DNA of 64,000 nt from Bacteroides graminisolvens DSM 19988 = JCM 15093 (GTDB lineage: Bacteria > Bacteroidota > Bacteroidia > Bacteroidales > Bacteroidaceae). Made by a program: the position numbers and the translations under genes. Of the stretch, positions 1 to 8,988 are shown one piece after another; positions within the stretch are counted from its first letter, which is position 1; each line of letters begins with the position of its first letter. The stretch covers positions 992,001-1,056,000 of the forward strand of contig NZ_ATZI01000001.1 in NCBI RefSeq assembly GCF_000428125.1, written 5' to 3'. The notes beneath the pieces were generated by a model, which was not told where the DNA came from, ran no database searches, and saw only the letters and a list, made by a program, of their open reading frames with translations.

Positions 1-965
1 ATGCGATAGGGCAGTTCCAGTTTCTGAACCAGATTTTCAACATGGGCAATCATCTCATTTAGCGATTCGTATGAGTGCTCTGGTTTGTCAATACGTACAA
101 TCTCTACTTTATTAAATTGATGCAAGCGGTTCAAACCTCTTACGTCTTTACCGTAAGAACCGGCTTCACGACGGAAGCACGCAGAGTATGCGCAGTTTTT
201 TATCGGCAATTCTTTTTCTTCCAAAATAACATCCCGATAGATATTAGTTACGGGAACTTCAGCGGTTGGAATCAGATATAAATCATCCTCATTGGCATGA
301 TACATTTGTCCTTCTTTGTCGGGTAACTGTCCTGTACCATACCCGGAAGCTGCGTTCACCACGTAAGGAGGTTCTATTTCAAGATAACCTGCATCCCTTG
401 CTTCATCGAGGAAAAAATTGATAAGTGCTCTTTGTAAGCGTGCCCCTTTTCCTTTATAAACAGGAAATCCGGCTCCTGTAATCTTGACTCCGAGTTCAAA
501 ATCAATAAGATCATATTTTTTGGCTAGTTCCCAATGTGGAAGTGCGTCGGCTGGCAGTTCAGCATGGTTTCCTCCCATTCGTTCAACGACATTATCCTCT
601 GCGCCATAACCTTCGGGAACCCCCTCATTAGGGATATTGGGTATGGTATATAATAAATTCTGGAGCTCAGCTGCTGCCTCATTCATGGCTGCCTCCAGCT
701 CCTTGTTCTTTTCTTTTATTTCATTTACCTGCAAACGCGCAGCTTCAGCTTCTTCTTTCTTACCTTCTTTCATTAGCTGACCTACGGATCTCGATAAGGA
801 GTTTACTTCTGCCAGGTTTTTGTCTAACTGATTTTGCGAATTACGTCTCTTGTCGTTTGCTTCAATCACCTGAGAAATCACTTCTTGAGCATTCTTAAAG
901 TGTTTTTTCTCCAGACCGCGTAATACAGCGTCTGTATTTTCTGTAATTTGTTTAATGGTAAGCAT
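1..965 (-). CDS. serS: Seryl-tRNA synthetase, 3' part cut off by the window
   Basis: Charges tRNA-Ser with serine in the cytoplasm (class II synthetase). Reading from the ATG at 965, the protein starts MLTIKQITENTDAVLRG. The first ~110 residues are the long helical tRNA-binding arm, rich in K, E and Q. The class II core follows, with VPVTNIYRD, the motif 2 stretch CFRREAGSYGKDVRGL and the serine-site region HQFNKVEIV. About 321 codons are present and the family is usually ~424 residues, so roughly the last 100 lie beyond the left edge. A TATCTTTG box sits 31 bp upstream of the start. Identification is confident; the missing end cannot be judged. Confidence 0.95.
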   Translation of the reverse strand, partial: MLTIKQITENTDAVLRGLEKKHFKNAQEVISQVIEANDKRRNSQNQLDKNLAEVNSLSRSVGQLMKEGKKEEAEAARLQVNEIKEKNKELEAAMNEAAAELQNLLYTIPNIPNEGVPEGYGAEDNVVERMGGNHAELPADALPHWELAKKYDLIDFELGVKITGAGFPVYKGKGARLQRALINFFLDEARDAGYLEIEPPYVVNAASGYGTGQLPDKEGQMYHANEDDLYLIPTAEVPVTNIYRDVILEEKELPIKNCAYSACFRREAGSYGKDVRGLNRLHQFNKVEIVRIDKPEHSYESLNEMIAHVENLVQKLELPYR

Positions 966-995
966 ATCTGTTTTTTTAATATCAAATTTCGTATG

Positions 996-1003
996 CAAAG
1001 ATA
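996..1003 (-). promoter_or_regulatory. -7 promoter element of serS
   Basis: Read on the minus strand this is TATCTTTG, an exact match to the Bacteroides -7 consensus TAnnTTTG. It lies 31 bp upstream of the serS ATG. No clear TTTG is seen at the expected -33 position, so only the -7 half is supported. Confidence 0.55.
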
Positions 1004-1035
1004 AATAAAATAAAGACACGATGTGATTTATATAT

Positions 1036-1080
1036 AAAAAGAAAGAGGTGCAACTTAAAAGTTACACCTCTTTCTTTTTT
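1036..1080 (-). terminator. Intrinsic terminator after rpmA
   Basis: An inverted repeat pairs GAAAGAGGTG (1041-1050) with CACCTCTTTC (1065-1074). A/T runs extend the stem on both sides, giving a U-tract on the minus strand. It lies 27 bp beyond the rpmA stop and upstream of serS, so it ends the rplU-rpmA transcript. The T run on the plus strand could also make it work in the other direction. Confidence 0.85.
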
Positions 1081-1106
1081 CTTTTATTTGTATTTTCAAC
1101 AAAGAA

Positions 1107-1373
1107 TTATGCTTCTGTTTGAGCAGGAACAATAGATACGAATCTCTTGTCTTCTTTACCTTTCTTGAAAGTTACAATTCCATCAACTAAAGCGAAAAGA
1201 GTGTGGTCCTTTCCCATTCCGATGTTATTTCCCGGGTGGAATTCAGTACCTCTTTGACGAACGATGATGTTACCTGCTTTGCAAGCTTCGCCACCAAATA
1301 TCTTCACGCCTAATCTCTTACTTGCTGATTCGCGGCCGTTCTTAGAACTACCGACACCTTTTTTATGTGCCAT
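1107..1373 (-). CDS. rpmA: 50S ribosomal protein L27
   Basis: Structural protein of the large ribosomal subunit whose N-terminal tail reaches the peptidyl-transferase centre. The 88-residue protein begins [16 protein letters not shown], has the conserved [13 protein letters not shown] segment and is the usual length. It lies 22 bp downstream of rplU, the near-universal L21-L27 pairing. No long N-terminal extension is present, so no processing step like that of Firmicutes L27 is expected. Confidence 0.98.
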   Translation of the reverse strand: MAHKKGVGSSKNGRESASKRLGVKIFGGEACKAGNIIVRQRGTEFHPGNNIGMGKDHTLFALVDGIVTFKKGKEDKRFVSIVPAQTEA

Positions 1374-1395
1374 TTCTTCTTAAAATTTAAAATGA

Positions 1396-1713
1396 TTAAG
1401 CTACTACTTCTGTGATTTTTAACTCTGTAAACTGTTGACGGTGTCCGTTACGTTTTCTGTAACCTTTTCTTCTTTTCTTGTGGAAAACGATCACTTTGTC
1501 GCCTTTAACAAGGTTTGAAACAACTTCACATACAATTTTAGCTCCTTCGATAGTAGGAAGACCCACTGTTACAGTTCCGTCTTTGTCTACCAAAAGAACT
1601 TTGTCAAACTCAACTGTTGATCCGTTTTCAGCTTCTTGCATGTGGTGAACAAACAGTTTTTTGCCAGCTTCTGCTTTGAATTGCTGACCGTTGATTTCTA
1701 CGATTGCGTACAT
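1396..1713 (-). CDS. rplU: 50S ribosomal protein L21
   Basis: Large-subunit ribosomal protein that binds 23S rRNA. The 105-residue protein begins [19 protein letters not shown] and ends with the basic family signature [18 protein letters not shown], at normal length. It is first in an rplU-rpmA operon. A good Bacteroides promoter (1807-1838) implies an 87-nt leader, long enough to hold a regulatory structure. The ATG at 1713 is the only sensible start. Confidence 0.98.
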   Translation of the reverse strand: MYAIVEINGQQFKAEAGKKLFVHHMQEAENGSTVEFDKVLLVDKDGTVTVGLPTIEGAKIVCEVVSNLVKGDKVIVFHKKRRKGYRKRNGHRQQFTELKITEVVA

Positions 1714-1800
1714 CTGTTATAATATTGCTATACAGGTTTGATCCGGCGGGTGGTCTTTAATCACTCAAAGTACACTTAGTTTACCCGTTGCGGAATAATC
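1714..1800 (-). promoter_or_regulatory. Leader of rplU-rpmA with a possible hairpin
   Basis: This is the untranslated region implied by the promoter upstream. CGGGT and ACCCG (1747-1751 and 1783-1787) can pair around a ~31-nt loop that itself contains a small AAGT/ACTT pairing. Ribosomal-protein leaders are often autoregulatory, but I cannot match this one to a named family, so the regulatory role is inference. Confidence 0.35.
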
Positions 1801-1806
1801 AGGGCA

Positions 1807-1838
1807 CAAAATTAGATATTTTCTTTCAATCAGACAAA
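1807..1838 (-). promoter_or_regulatory. Promoter of rplU-rpmA
   Basis: Read on the minus strand, TTTG (1838-1835) is followed after 20 bp by TAATTTTG (1814-1807). Both halves and the spacing fit the Bacteroides consensus TTTG-N19/21-TAnnTTTG. Transcription would start near 1800. Confidence 0.7.
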
Positions 1839-1866
1839 CATTTATGTTTTTTTCTTTTATATTATC

Positions 1867-2757
1867 TTAATTGAATATCCAGAGTATGAATACCAATATG
1901 CTGGCTAAAAATAATGCGAGTAAAATTAGTATTAAAATTAAATACACATACATCAGTACTGTTCTGAAAAACGTTGTTTTAATCTTATCATTGAACAATT
2001 GCAGGTTGATCCAAAAAGAAAATATAAAATACAACCACCAAGGTAGCGAATCTTCCGGATCCTTCGATAAGGGAAGAAGTAATATTGAAACGATAAATAT
2101 TTGGCATGCAGCATAAGTCCTCACTAGGAAATATTCAACTAAGTTTAAATTTAGCTTCCGTGCCCCTTTCCTAAAAGCAATTTTCATGGCTAAGGCAGAT
2201 ACTGGCAACATCCAAATAACCCCTAACGCTCTGTTGCTGCTAAACCAGCTATCTAACAATTTGTAAACGGACTTAATGAATTCATTTTCCGTAATCCATT
2301 TTCCGACATTGATTTTCCCTAATTCAACAACTAATTCTTGGTTTTCTTTATCATTGTTAATTATGCTTTCTGCGGAAGAATATAGCGCTTGACTTAAGAG
2401 TACGTATACAGCTCCTAACACGAATAACATCTGAAGAGGTCTGAAATAGCGTATTCTTTTTCCGGTTATATAATCATTTATCATATATCCCGGTCTTATA
2501 AACAACTCTTTTATAGTGAAAAAGAATCCACTATCAATGTTTATCCATCCTCCAATCATGTTTTTGGCAATCCATTTGTATGAAAACCTGGGTACATCTT
2601 TGTGCTGACCGCAGTTAAAACAATAGTTTCCGCTGAAGTTTGTTTGGCAGTTGCCACAGATTGTAATTCCCTCTTGGTGATATACCGGGATTTTCTTTCC
2701 TTCTTTGATTCGACAAGTGATTAAACGAATGTATGCCTTGATTCTTTGAGTATTCAT
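1867..2757 (-). CDS. DUF3667 family membrane protein with N-terminal zinc ribbon
   Basis: Function unknown. From the ATG at 2757 the protein is 296 residues (MNTQRIKAYIRL). Near residues 33-50 it has two CxxC pairs (CGNC, then CFNC), a treble-clef zinc ribbon. The rest has several hydrophobic helices, e.g. around MLFVLGAVYVLLSQAL and a C-terminal segment ending ILVFILWIFN. This ribbon-plus-membrane arrangement is that of DUF3667 proteins of Bacteroidetes. A longer reading frame to 2784 would need TTG and overlap the upstream gene, so 2757 is preferred. It lies 10 bp after the TraB/GumN gene and is probably cotranscribed with it. Confidence 0.8.
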   Translation of the reverse strand: MNTQRIKAYIRLITCRIKEGKKIPVYHQEGITICGNCQTNFSGNYCFNCGQHKDVPRFSYKWIAKNMIGGWINIDSGFFFTIKELFIRPGYMINDYITGKRIRYFRPLQMLFVLGAVYVLLSQALYSSAESIINNDKENQELVVELGKINVGKWITENEFIKSVYKLLDSWFSSNRALGVIWMLPVSALAMKIAFRKGARKLNLNLVEYFLVRTYAACQIFIVSILLLPLSKDPEDSLPWWLYFIFSFWINLQLFNDKIKTTFFRTVLMYVYLILILILLALFLASILVFILWIFN

Positions 2758-2767
2758 GTTATTCGAT

Positions 2768-3652
2768 TTACCAAACAGCTTCAATCTGATATCCTTGGGC
2801 TCTCAATAAATTAATCAAGCCTTCTTCTCCTGGCAGGTGTAGAGCTCCTACTGCGATAAAGGAGGGTGCTGTTTCTATTAATGCAGGAAGTTTCTTAGCC
2901 CATGTTTTATTACGGGCAGTCATCATGCTTTCCATTTCCTGAGGAGATGGATCACAAGAATTCCCCCGTCTTTCTTCAGATATTTTTAGCATGAGGTTAA
3001 GATCTTGAGCTATGTATGCTTCTGTGAGTCTTTTTAAGTCATTAATAGCTTGAGGTATATCGCTCAAACCGCAAACTAATAGTTGAGCTTGTCGTTGAAG
3101 TGAACTGCTGTTGTAAAGTATATTAAGCTGAAAATCGAGGGTTTCCAGTGCTTCTATTTTTTTCCCTTTCTCAGTACCCTGCTTCTGAAAATAAGAATCC
3201 AATTGTTCTTGAGGGTTGAAGTTGTCAACGTGTTTGACGTATATTACTACAACTGCATTATTAGATATAAAAGCTGGTTTGAGTTTGGGAACTTGCGACA
3301 ATTCGAAGTTGAGGTATTCTTTTGTGAATTTGTTAACCATATCATAATCTGACGGTGAAAAGAGAGTCTGTAGTGTGGTATCACACTCAATCATCATCTT
3401 TTGTTGCAGGAGTTGTATGTTGGCTGGTTTATGTATGTCTGACATATTTAATTCGCCAATCACTTGTGTTGTTGAATTCAAAGCTGTTTGCATACCTTTT
3501 ATACTATCTATAATACTTAGTGGGGCTAGATGATGAGTCCCCATAAGGTATGAAGGAGCCTTAAGTCCCTTACCGGTTATTTTCCACAGAAGTTGAGCAT
3601 TTGTATTTAAACTGAAGCATGCTAAGAAAAAGAGAAATAACTTTAGTTTCAT
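2768..3652 (-). CDS. TraB/GumN family secreted protein
   Basis: A signal peptide (MKLKLFLFFLACFSLNTNA) precedes a TraB/GumN domain, visible in WKITGKGLKAPSYLMGTHH with its conserved GTHH, and near the C terminus in FIAVGALHLPGEEGLINLL. The domain belongs to a fold thought to include EreA/TIKI-type metalloproteases; whether this protein is catalytic is unknown. It has 294 residues, usual for the family. It acts outside the cytoplasm and is probably cotranscribed with the DUF3667 gene 10 bp downstream. Confidence 0.85.
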   Translation of the reverse strand: MKLKLFLFFLACFSLNTNAQLLWKITGKGLKAPSYLMGTHHLAPLSIIDSIKGMQTALNSTTQVIGELNMSDIHKPANIQLLQQKMMIECDTTLQTLFSPSDYDMVNKFTKEYLNFELSQVPKLKPAFISNNAVVVIYVKHVDNFNPQEQLDSYFQKQGTEKGKKIEALETLDFQLNILYNSSSLQRQAQLLVCGLSDIPQAINDLKRLTEAYIAQDLNLMLKISEERRGNSCDPSPQEMESMMTARNKTWAKKLPALIETAPSFIAVGALHLPGEEGLINLLRAQGYQIEAVW

Positions 3653-3685
3653 AATAGTATTTTTATTTGATTAATTAATACCTAT

Positions 3686-3720
3686 GCGTGCCAGAACTCT
3701 ATTATTGAGCCCTGGCACGC
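3686..3720 (-). terminator. Hairpin after the ABC transporter operon
   Basis: Nine-base arms GCGTGCCAG (3686-3694) and CTGGCACGC (3712-3720) form an inverted repeat with a 17-nt loop, about 50 bp beyond the stop of the ABC ATPase gene. On the minus strand no U-tract follows; on the plus strand a short T run does. It is a terminator or 3'-end stabilising hairpin of uncertain type. Confidence 0.5.
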
Positions 3721-3767
3721 TGTTTTTACATGCTGTCAGACAAAGTTGTGAAGCGACAGCTGATAAG

Positions 3768-4475
3768 CTATTCAACAGTTACATTGAAATACTCTTCCAA
3801 TTCTTTTTCGGCGGAATTATTTTCATTTTTGATGTCTTTTATTATAACTCCATGTTCTAACAAAGCTATGCGCGGACAAATATCGACCGTATGGCTTAAG
3901 TTATGGCTTGAAATAAGTATGGTAGCATGAGTTTCTTCATTGTACTTCTTCAGCAATTGTTTGATAATGGATTGCGAACTTGGGTCTAAGAAATTAAACG
4001 GTTCATCCAGAATTAACAGTTCCGGTTGATGAAGCATGGCAGATATAATGCCAATCTTTTGTTTGTTACCAGCTGAGAAATTACGTATGTATTTCTTCTG
4101 TCCCATGACTTCACCATTCATGAATCTTTCAAAAGTTGCCAATCTCTCATCAACGGCTTCTTTCTTCATTCCGTTCATCTTTCCAACAAAATAGAAATAT
4201 TCCTCGGGTGTAAGGTAGTCAATAAGAAACCCATCGTCAATAAATGCTCCAGTGAATGTTTTCCATTCTTCATTCTTGCTTACATCAATGTCTTTGATCG
4301 TTACATTGCCCTTGTCAGCTTTCAACAAATCTAGTATCAAACGGAACAAAGTAGTTTTTCCCGCACCGTTATTTCCAACAAGACCAATCATCTCGCCTGG
4401 ATTAATAGTATAGCTGTTAATATCGACTGCTATCTTTTCTCCAAATATTTTCTGTAATTCATTTATCGTAATCAT
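3768..4475 (-). CDS. ABC transporter ATP-binding protein
   Basis: Energises an ABC exporter at the inner membrane. The 235-residue protein has Walker A (GNNGAGKTT, residues ~34-42), the signature NFSAGNKQKIG, Walker B with catalytic Glu (LLILDEPF) and the switch His (LISSHNLSH). The signature reads SAGNK rather than LSGGQ, a variation seen in exporters of the CcmA/NatA type. It lies 8 bp after the DUF5687 permease gene, which is its obvious partner. The substrate is not indicated by sequence. Confidence 0.92.
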   Translation of the reverse strand: MITINELQKIFGEKIAVDINSYTINPGEMIGLVGNNGAGKTTLFRLILDLLKADKGNVTIKDIDVSKNEEWKTFTGAFIDDGFLIDYLTPEEYFYFVGKMNGMKKEAVDERLATFERFMNGEVMGQKKYIRNFSAGNKQKIGIISAMLHQPELLILDEPFNFLDPSSQSIIKQLLKKYNEETHATILISSHNLSHTVDICPRIALLEHGVIIKDIKNENNSAEKELEEYFNVTVE

Positions 4476-4483
4476 ATCTCTTC

Positions 4484-5971
4484 TTATTTTGTATCTCTGA
4501 AACCTTCCATATTTTTATATCTTCTTTTCATGAATCGCACATAAACGTTTTTAATCCAAATATGTGCGGTTAGCGTGAATCCCAATCCTATTCCGAGCAG
4601 AATGAATGCACCTGCTGTTTCGCCAAAAGCCGATTTCAGGCCGAAGTTCAACAGCATAGGTAAACCAAATGAGGTGAAACTTACAATTGTTTGAAATCCG
4701 GTTCCCGAAGCTTGCCTACCTGTCACCCCTTCATTTAAAGGAACTGTTTTATTGTTGTAAACAGCCAACTGGAATAATATAAAATAGATGGGGCCAATCG
4801 CAACGAAACTGAATGACAATGCATCCAGGACGCTGATCTTTCCCATTATCATTGCCGGAATCATTAAGATATTAGGAATAATCACTCCCAAACTATAAAA
4901 ATAATATTTGGCTTTCAGCAGGTTGAATATGGATTCTTTTCGTGTTATCAAACCATCAATGTAGTTACCTTCAAAGCTCATTATTTGAGTTAGGATTACC
5001 ATACCAAAGGCAACGAAAGCATAGATAGAAACGAAGCTTTTCATGAATGTACCGTCGTATGCTCCAGAGAAACTCAGCATAAGAGAGAAGAATACAACAA
5101 TAATGGCAATCATTCTCAATGAAGTTTTGCATCTTTTGTTTCTAAACAACATCTTTAGCTCTAGACGCAAATACTCACCAATTTCACCGTATTTTTCAAG
5201 GAAACTATAATCGGAAACATGTTTCACCTTCGTATCTTCCACCTTGTTCAACTCTGAATAAGCTAATTTGCTTAACAGCCATTTGTTGATAAACCAGGCA
5301 GCAGCTATGGCGGCTAATGTTCCGGCGAAAAACAGTACATTACCTTCAATGTAACCTTCGCCTAAATCCATAGTGAGATTGTCGACAATACTCTCTTTCG
5401 GAAGGAAAGCGGCTACTCCAATTAAGGCATAAACAACGAGAGGTAACCCGATCCAATAAAGCTTTTCATTGATTAGCGTACGGCAGAAAAGATACCAATA
5501 GTTATTTAGCACCATTAATAAGTAGATACCAAGTGAATAAGTAATCACTCCCATTACTCCATAATACTTGGTTACTGTTATAATGGCAAATGGAACAAAC
5601 ATGAATAGCCATAAGAAGTTAAACGGGTCGACTCCAGAGCGGATGAGCAGGAAATCTTGTATCCTGCTCTTTTTGATTGGTAATAATAAATAGGGCTTTA
5701 CTTCCTGCGTAGGGGTCTTTTGAAAAGAAAAACGAGATAGAAAGTCCAATGCTAAAACAAATATCAATCCGCTGTTCAGCACATGATAAGGTTCCATGTT
5801 GGGTATTCCTTCGGCAAAAGTAAATGCAAAAGTTGTGCCGAAGAAGATGAGGTAGCCCGCCCAAAAGACAGACATGAAATACATGAAGAATTTCCCAAAA
5901 CGATTCTTCTCATACATCGGATGTCTTTTGGCGGCAAGCCTGTGATGTTTTCTTAGTTCATTAAAAAGCAT
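4484..5971 (-). CDS. DUF5687 family ABC transporter permease
   Basis: Integral membrane partner of the adjacent ATPase. The 495-residue protein has an N-terminal KHHRLAAKRHPMYEKN stretch typical of DUF5687 and about ten to twelve hydrophobic helices. A cytoplasmic loop rich in charged residues (KVEDTKVKHVSDYSFLEKY) lies in the middle, so it looks like two membrane halves in one chain. It is 18 bp downstream of the M16 protease gene, suggesting one operon of protease, permease and ATPase. Substrate unknown. Confidence 0.85.
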   Translation of the reverse strand: MLFNELRKHHRLAAKRHPMYEKNRFGKFFMYFMSVFWAGYLIFFGTTFAFTFAEGIPNMEPYHVLNSGLIFVLALDFLSRFSFQKTPTQEVKPYLLLPIKKSRIQDFLLIRSGVDPFNFLWLFMFVPFAIITVTKYYGVMGVITYSLGIYLLMVLNNYWYLFCRTLINEKLYWIGLPLVVYALIGVAAFLPKESIVDNLTMDLGEGYIEGNVLFFAGTLAAIAAAWFINKWLLSKLAYSELNKVEDTKVKHVSDYSFLEKYGEIGEYLRLELKMLFRNKRCKTSLRMIAIIVVFFSLMLSFSGAYDGTFMKSFVSIYAFVAFGMVILTQIMSFEGNYIDGLITRKESIFNLLKAKYYFYSLGVIIPNILMIPAMIMGKISVLDALSFSFVAIGPIYFILFQLAVYNNKTVPLNEGVTGRQASGTGFQTIVSFTSFGLPMLLNFGLKSAFGETAGAFILLGIGLGFTLTAHIWIKNVYVRFMKRRYKNMEGFRDTK

Positions 5972-5989
5972 AATTCTGTATACAAGTTA

Positions 5990-8818
5990 TTATTTCTTTT
6001 TCTCAGGACTGATCATGCTGATCTCTACCCGATTGTTTTGAGAGAATATCTCTGAAGCAAACTTCTGTATGTCTGCATTTGAAATCGCATTGACAATGTT
6101 TACATATTCATTGCTCATGTCGCTTCCGGTGAAGAGCATTTCGTCAATTTGTCCCAGCCAGTATCCATTCTCTTTTTGATTTTCGGTATGTTTTTTGAGC
6201 ATGAATTCTTTTACTTTGCTGAGGTTTTCTTGAGTAGTACCTTTGTCGGCAATCTGTTGAATCTCTCCCAAAATGATTTGCATTAACTTATCTTTCTTGG
6301 CCGGATCCGTATCGAACATGATTTGCAGGTTGTAGCTTTCTTTAGGGAATTTATCGAGCGCTCCGCTTACATAAACGCCATAAGTACCGCCTTCCTCTTC
6401 ACGTACCTTTTCGGTGTATAACAGTGTGAGAATTTGTTCGGTCATGCTCATGAGAATGTTGTTTTTAAGATTATAGCTGCAATTACCATTATAAAAAACA
6501 AATTCCGATGCTTTAACTGCTTCTTGTTCTTTTATAAATTCACTTTTATAAAGACCCTTTTTGAAATAAGTTTTATTGTCTTTGAATGTTTCCTTTCTTT
6601 TCAAATTAGGCAATGAACCCAAATACAGTTCAATATAAGGTTTAATGCTATCAATTTCAATGTTTCCTACAAAAATAAATTTGAAGTCGCCTGCATCTTT
6701 GAATCGATCGCCATACATTGAAAGAATCTTATCATAATCAATCTGGTCAATGTTTGCGGCCTTGAGTCTTTGTTTTCTCGGATGCTTGTTGTACACAATT
6801 TGCTGTATTGAGTCCACTAAAGTAACCATTGGTTGCAGTTCTTGGTTTTGGAGCGCAGCCTTTGTTCGGGTTTTATAAGAACTAAATGCATCAAGGTCCT
6901 TACGAGGTTCCGTAAATCTCAAGTAGGTGAGTTGCATCATGGTCTCAAAATCTTTAGGAGAACAACTACCGTTAATAGCCTCTGTTTTGTCTCCAATACT
7001 AGCACTTGCAGAAGCTTTCTTTCCCGCAAGCACCTTTTCAAGTTCCGTAGTACTGAATTTACCTAAACCGCCTACTGCAGCAACGTCATTCAAATTCATT
7101 ATGTTTGCTATTTCCGTATCGGGGAAGAGTGAACTACCACCTAAACTGAAGCCCTTCATGAGTATCTCATCGGCTTTAAATTCAGTTTTCTTCAGATATA
7201 CTTTGATACCATTTGACAAGGTCAGTTCTGTTGTCCCTAAGATCGAATTGTTTTGTGTCTTAACAATCTTACCCCCTTTAGGCTTGTTGGCTACTAGCGG
7301 CTCATTAGAGACTTTGTCTACATAAGCAGTCAGCTCCTCAGCCTTTACTTTTGTGATAACGTCAAGAAGTTGCTCTTTTTCCGGATATTTTATTCCCTCT
7401 TTATCAGGACCGAATAACGCAACAACGAGATTACTGTCGGTAACTAAGCTTTGCATCATTTGGTTAAGAGCCTGTACCGGAATAGCCGGAGCAATCTGAT
7501 TTAAAATTGTATATTCGTTTTCAATACCGGGTATCGGCTCGTTGTCGAGGAAGTGTCGTACATACTGCTGAACATAACTCTCGTTTTTATTTTTATCACG
7601 TTCATTGTATGCTGATTCCAGGTGACGCAGGTATTCGCTTTTGGCTCTATTGTATTCTGATTCAGTGAAACCGAAACGACGTGCTCTTTCTACTTCACGT
7701 AGTGCGGCAGCTAAGCCCTGCTCTACCTCGTTTTCTTTGCAAATAACGATACTGGTGAATGCATCTTTTGTTTTAGCTACAAAAAACTCCTCGTCGCCCG
7801 ATTGAGCAAAAACATAAGGAGGATTGGCCGTTTGTACCAGCTCATTCAGTCTGGCATTCAACATGTTGCTAATCAAGCTTTTAGCATAATTCTCAACTAC
7901 ATATCCCAAGTTGTTTTTTTGTTCGAGAGGAGTATAGTCGTGCTTGTTAAAAATAAGCAGTTGCACATTGGGAAGTTCTTTATCTTTTTCAATAATAACT
8001 ATCGGTTCCTTGTTGTTATTAACCGGATAATATACTCTTTCTTTCGCATTAGTTGGTGCGGGTATGTCTGAGAATATTTTTTTAATTTTAGCTTCAACCT
8101 GATCAACGTCTATATCACCAACAATGACAATCCCCTGAAGGTCAGGACGATACCATGTTTCGTAATAATCTCTTAATGTCTGATACTTAAAATTATCCAC
8201 AACATCCATATTGCCTATAGGTAAACAGTCGGCATATTTGGAACCTGGAAACATTTGTGGAAGCGCCTTCTCTTGTAAACGCTGATTGGCGCTCATGCGT
8301 GTACGCCATTCTTCGTGTATGACTCCACGTTCTTTATCTATCTCTTTCTCCTCCAACAATAAGTCGTTTGACCAATCATGCAGAATGAGCAGACAAGAAT
8401 CAATGGGTCCTTCTCTGTGAACCGGCACATTGGATATATTATAAACAGTCTCGTCAACCGATGTATATGCATTCAGATTTTCACCGAACTTAACGCCGAT
8501 ACTTTCCAGATACTCTTTTAGTTGACTGCCGGGAAAATGTTTGGTGCCGTTAAAACACATGTGTTCCAAAAAATGCGCCAACCCTCTCTGTGAAGGCTCT
8601 TCTTGGATGGCTCCAACTTTTTGAGCGATATAAAAATCGGCTCTTTTTTCGGGTAGATTGTTTTTTCTGATGTAATAAGTCAACCCGTTTTCCAGTTTTC
8701 CAATACGAACTTTGGTGTCTACCGGAACAGGGGGCATTTGTTGTGCAAAAGTAATACTAGTCTGTGCACAAAAAAAGAATGCAAAAGCAACTTTACATGT
8801 GAGAAATAGATGTTTCAT
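5990..8818 (-). CDS. M16 (insulinase/pitrilysin) family zinc protease
   Basis: Secreted or periplasmic metalloprotease. From the ATG at 8818 the protein is 942 residues with a signal peptide (MKHLFLTCKVAFAFFFCAQ). The inverted zinc motif HxxEH is HFLEH (His82, Glu85, His86), and the downstream zinc Glu is probably in ERGVIHEEWR. Two M16 repeats are present, the second lacking the motif, as in PqqL-like enzymes. The frame can be extended upstream to 8869, but that adds a charged stretch before the signal peptide, so 8818 is chosen. It probably heads the operon with the DUF5687 ABC transporter 18 bp downstream. Confidence 0.92.
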   Translation of the reverse strand: MKHLFLTCKVAFAFFFCAQTSITFAQQMPPVPVDTKVRIGKLENGLTYYIRKNNLPEKRADFYIAQKVGAIQEEPSQRGLAHFLEHMCFNGTKHFPGSQLKEYLESIGVKFGENLNAYTSVDETVYNISNVPVHREGPIDSCLLILHDWSNDLLLEEKEIDKERGVIHEEWRTRMSANQRLQEKALPQMFPGSKYADCLPIGNMDVVDNFKYQTLRDYYETWYRPDLQGIVIVGDIDVDQVEAKIKKIFSDIPAPTNAKERVYYPVNNNKEPIVIIEKDKELPNVQLLIFNKHDYTPLEQKNNLGYVVENYAKSLISNMLNARLNELVQTANPPYVFAQSGDEEFFVAKTKDAFTSIVICKENEVEQGLAAALREVERARRFGFTESEYNRAKSEYLRHLESAYNERDKNKNESYVQQYVRHFLDNEPIPGIENEYTILNQIAPAIPVQALNQMMQSLVTDSNLVVALFGPDKEGIKYPEKEQLLDVITKVKAEELTAYVDKVSNEPLVANKPKGGKIVKTQNNSILGTTELTLSNGIKVYLKKTEFKADEILMKGFSLGGSSLFPDTEIANIMNLNDVAAVGGLGKFSTTELEKVLAGKKASASASIGDKTEAINGSCSPKDFETMMQLTYLRFTEPRKDLDAFSSYKTRTKAALQNQELQPMVTLVDSIQQIVYNKHPRKQRLKAANIDQIDYDKILSMYGDRFKDAGDFKFIFVGNIEIDSIKPYIELYLGSLPNLKRKETFKDNKTYFKKGLYKSEFIKEQEAVKASEFVFYNGNCSYNLKNNILMSMTEQILTLLYTEKVREEEGGTYGVYVSGALDKFPKESYNLQIMFDTDPAKKDKLMQIILGEIQQIADKGTTQENLSKVKEFMLKKHTENQKENGYWLGQIDEMLFTGSDMSNEYVNIVNAISNADIQKFASEIFSQNNRVEISMISPEKKK

Positions 8819-8930
8819 TTTAGAATGTTTTTTTATGTGATTTTCTATTATGCTACATTGGTCGGCCACTGCGGTAGATTAATCACACATAACAGAAAAA
8901 AAAGAATAAACAAGGGAGGACAGAATAGGC

Positions 8931-8978
8931 ATAGCTACCGAAACAAAAGAAAGTAGAACGTTTTGTTTCGGTAGCTAT
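8931..8978 (-). terminator. Perfect 18-bp hairpin after kdsA
   Basis: The arms at 8931-8948 and 8961-8978 are exact reverse complements (core CTACCGAAACAAAA) around a 12-nt loop, beginning 11 bp past the kdsA stop. No U-tract follows on the minus strand, so it is not a textbook intrinsic terminator. It probably ends or stabilises the kdsA transcript and separates it from the M16 gene. Confidence 0.65.
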
Positions 8979-8988
8979 CAAGTGGTAT

